64,000 nt of DNA, taken from Anaeromyces robustus (Eukaryota > Neocallimastigomycota > Neocallimastigomycetes > Neocallimastigales > Neocallimastigaceae). How positions within the stretch are numbered: position 1 is the first letter of the stretch; the number at the start of each line of letters is the position of its first letter. Below, one piece after another: positions 53,907 through 64,000 of the stretch. The DNA lies in contig MCFG01000037.1 of assembly GCA_002104895.1 (NCBI GenBank), forward strand, positions 111,001-175,000, in the 5' to 3' direction. The notes under the pieces are model-generated. The model ran no database searches. It was not told the origin of the DNA and saw nothing but the letters and a program-made list of their open reading frames with translations. The translations under genes and the position numbers were made by a program.

Positions 53907-62723
<8,817 letters not shown>

Positions 62724-63285
62724 AAAAAAATTATTAATCATACAAGAAATAAAAATTTATCAATTAAATTAAATAAATTAAAAAATAATAAAATAATAAA
62801 AAAAATATTTATATATAGAAACAAATATTATAATAATAATATACATCTTTAAACAGTAATATTAATTATTAAGTTATTATGTAAATATAAAACACTATGA
62901 TTAACAATGAAATTTATATTTTAAAAAATATTTATAATAATAATAATAATATATAAATCTTTAATAATAAAAATTGTTTCTATTTCTCTTTTATTTATAA
63001 GATATAAATCTTTATTATGTATTTTTTGTATAATGTATTTTGTATTTTAATTATTTATTTATAATTTTAATTTTAATTATAGTTATATTTTTTAAGATAA
63101 AAAAAAAAATAAACAAAAAAAATTCTTTTTCTTTATAATAAAGAAAAAAAATATTTATATATATAAAACGATTTTTTAATCATTTCATATTAATAAAATT
63201 ATATATATATATATATATAAAGTAAAATATAATAATAATAGGTAAAAAAAAGTTGTTTTTTTTTTCTTTTTTTTTATTGATTTAT
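62724..63285. other. Convergent intergenic region, no gene seen
   Basis: Between the FANCD2 stop and the stop of the Gln-rich minus-strand gene. AAT and TA runs and a T-tract; presumably holds both polyadenylation signals, which cannot be singled out because AATAAA occurs by chance throughout. Confidence 0.7.
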
Positions 63286-63883
63286 TCATTTCTTTTTATT
63301 TTTTAAATCATATTGTTGTTGTAAAGCGGCAGCTTGTCTTGATTGATAAAGTTGATATAATTGTTGTTGAACATTTGTAGCAGCACGAGGATTCATTAAA
63401 TTAGGATTAGCAAGTTGTGGATTAAATGACATTTGTTGATAAGCCATACCATTAGCTGCTTGTGCATATTGTTGACGTCTAACATATTCAAGAGCATTCT
63501 TTTGAGCTTGTATATTATAAGCTTGTTCTAAAGATGCCTCAGAATAAGCTTGTGGTATAGTTCTTGCACCTTGAAGAAGATGAATTGGTACACCAGTATT
63601 TTGTTGTTGTAAAGCATATTGTTGTTGAATTAATAATTGTTGTTGTTGTTGTGGAGTTAATAAAGAAGTTTGTATACCAGCTGGTTGTTGAATAAATCCC
63701 GAATTAGCAACTATTTATGAAATAAAAATACATATTATTAAAAATATATTATATATATATATATATTAATAAATCTATTAAAAATAAAAAAAAAAAAATT
63801 TTTTTTTTCTTATAAAATTATAAAAATACTTTATATATTGGTATAAATATATTTAATAAATTACCTTTAAGTTGATTATTTAA
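63286..63883 (-). CDS. Gln-rich protein, 3' end only (gene leaves the window)
   Basis: Two 3'-terminal exons are visible on the minus strand: a 19-nt micro-exon 63865-63883 (LNNQLK plus one base) and the last exon 63286-63710. Together they give about 147 C-terminal residues. The sequence is Gln/Ala/Asn-rich with regular helices (PQQQQQLLIQQQYALQQQ, EQAYNIQAQKNALEYVRRQQ, QQQLYQLYQSRQAAALQQQY) and ends DLKNKKK. No domain is recognised. Such tails occur in transcription or RNA-binding factors, but no function is claimed. The micro-exon is inferred from a TTTAATAG acceptor, a GTAATT donor and exact frame fit (codon G plus TT gives Val). The start lies beyond position 64000. Confidence 0.65.
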
Positions 63884-64000
63884 CTATTAAATATTTAAAA
63901 AAAGAAATAATAATAATAAGTTAGATAAATATAATATTTATTATTAATATTTTATTATTTTTTTGTAAAATAAAAATACTAAAATAGTATACATATAATA

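Overview
The window is a very AT-rich nuclear segment of a eukaryote. Its genes carry short AT-rich spliceosomal introns with GTA-type donors and (T)AG acceptors, there are long Asn codon runs, and the intergenic DNA is dominated by A/T microsatellites. The best match is an anaerobic gut fungus (Neocallimastigomycota). The two large ankyrin proteins share an N-terminal block that I associate with that phylum, and a secreted protein with a Thr/Ser tandem-repeat linker and a Cys-rich C-terminal module also fits. An amoebozoan such as a dictyostelid was considered because of base composition and poly-Asn, but the gene content fits it less well. The assignment rests on recognition, not on a search.

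Layout, left to right. (1) 1.7-13.4 kb: a secreted 27-bp-repeat protein, then two intronless, same-strand ankyrin-array genes that are diverged paralogs. (2) 14-23.3 kb: a large MYND zinc-finger/poly-Asn protein converging on a CHY-CTCHY-RING ubiquitin ligase of the RCHY1/Pirh2 type. (3) 26.3-28.7 kb: the small splicing factor cwf18/CCDC12 and an intronless bacterial-type HAD phosphatase. (4) 29-32 kb: gene graveyard with a decayed sugar transporter and another broken coding relic. (5) 32.8-39.3 kb: a DUF3245-like basic protein, a type-1 phosphatase inhibitor (YPI1/PPP1R11) and a PQ-loop membrane protein. (6) 40.7-49 kb: an unrecognised coiled-coil protein with a 23-nt micro-exon, a polytopic membrane protein and an intronless isoprenylcysteine-methyltransferase-like enzyme. 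(7) 49-53.9 kb: mostly empty, with a possible pair of relic exons. (8) 53.9-62.7 kb: a 25-exon FANCD2 gene, followed by the 3' end of a convergent Gln-rich gene that leaves the window.

The genes do not form an operon-like system. They look like an ordinary mixture of housekeeping functions (splicing, ubiquitination, phosphatase control, DNA crosslink repair), two probable bacterial acquisitions, and lineage-expanded ankyrin and secreted-repeat genes. The most notable observations are a FANCD2 ortholog with its ubiquitin-acceptor lysine in place, and within it an intron that cannot be spliced by GT-AG rules but has a perfect U12-type AT-AC donor, a consensus branch-site octamer, and a reading-frame-preserving AC end. 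Exon coordinates were derived by hand from splice signals, frame continuity and protein-family similarity. They are predictions without transcript support.
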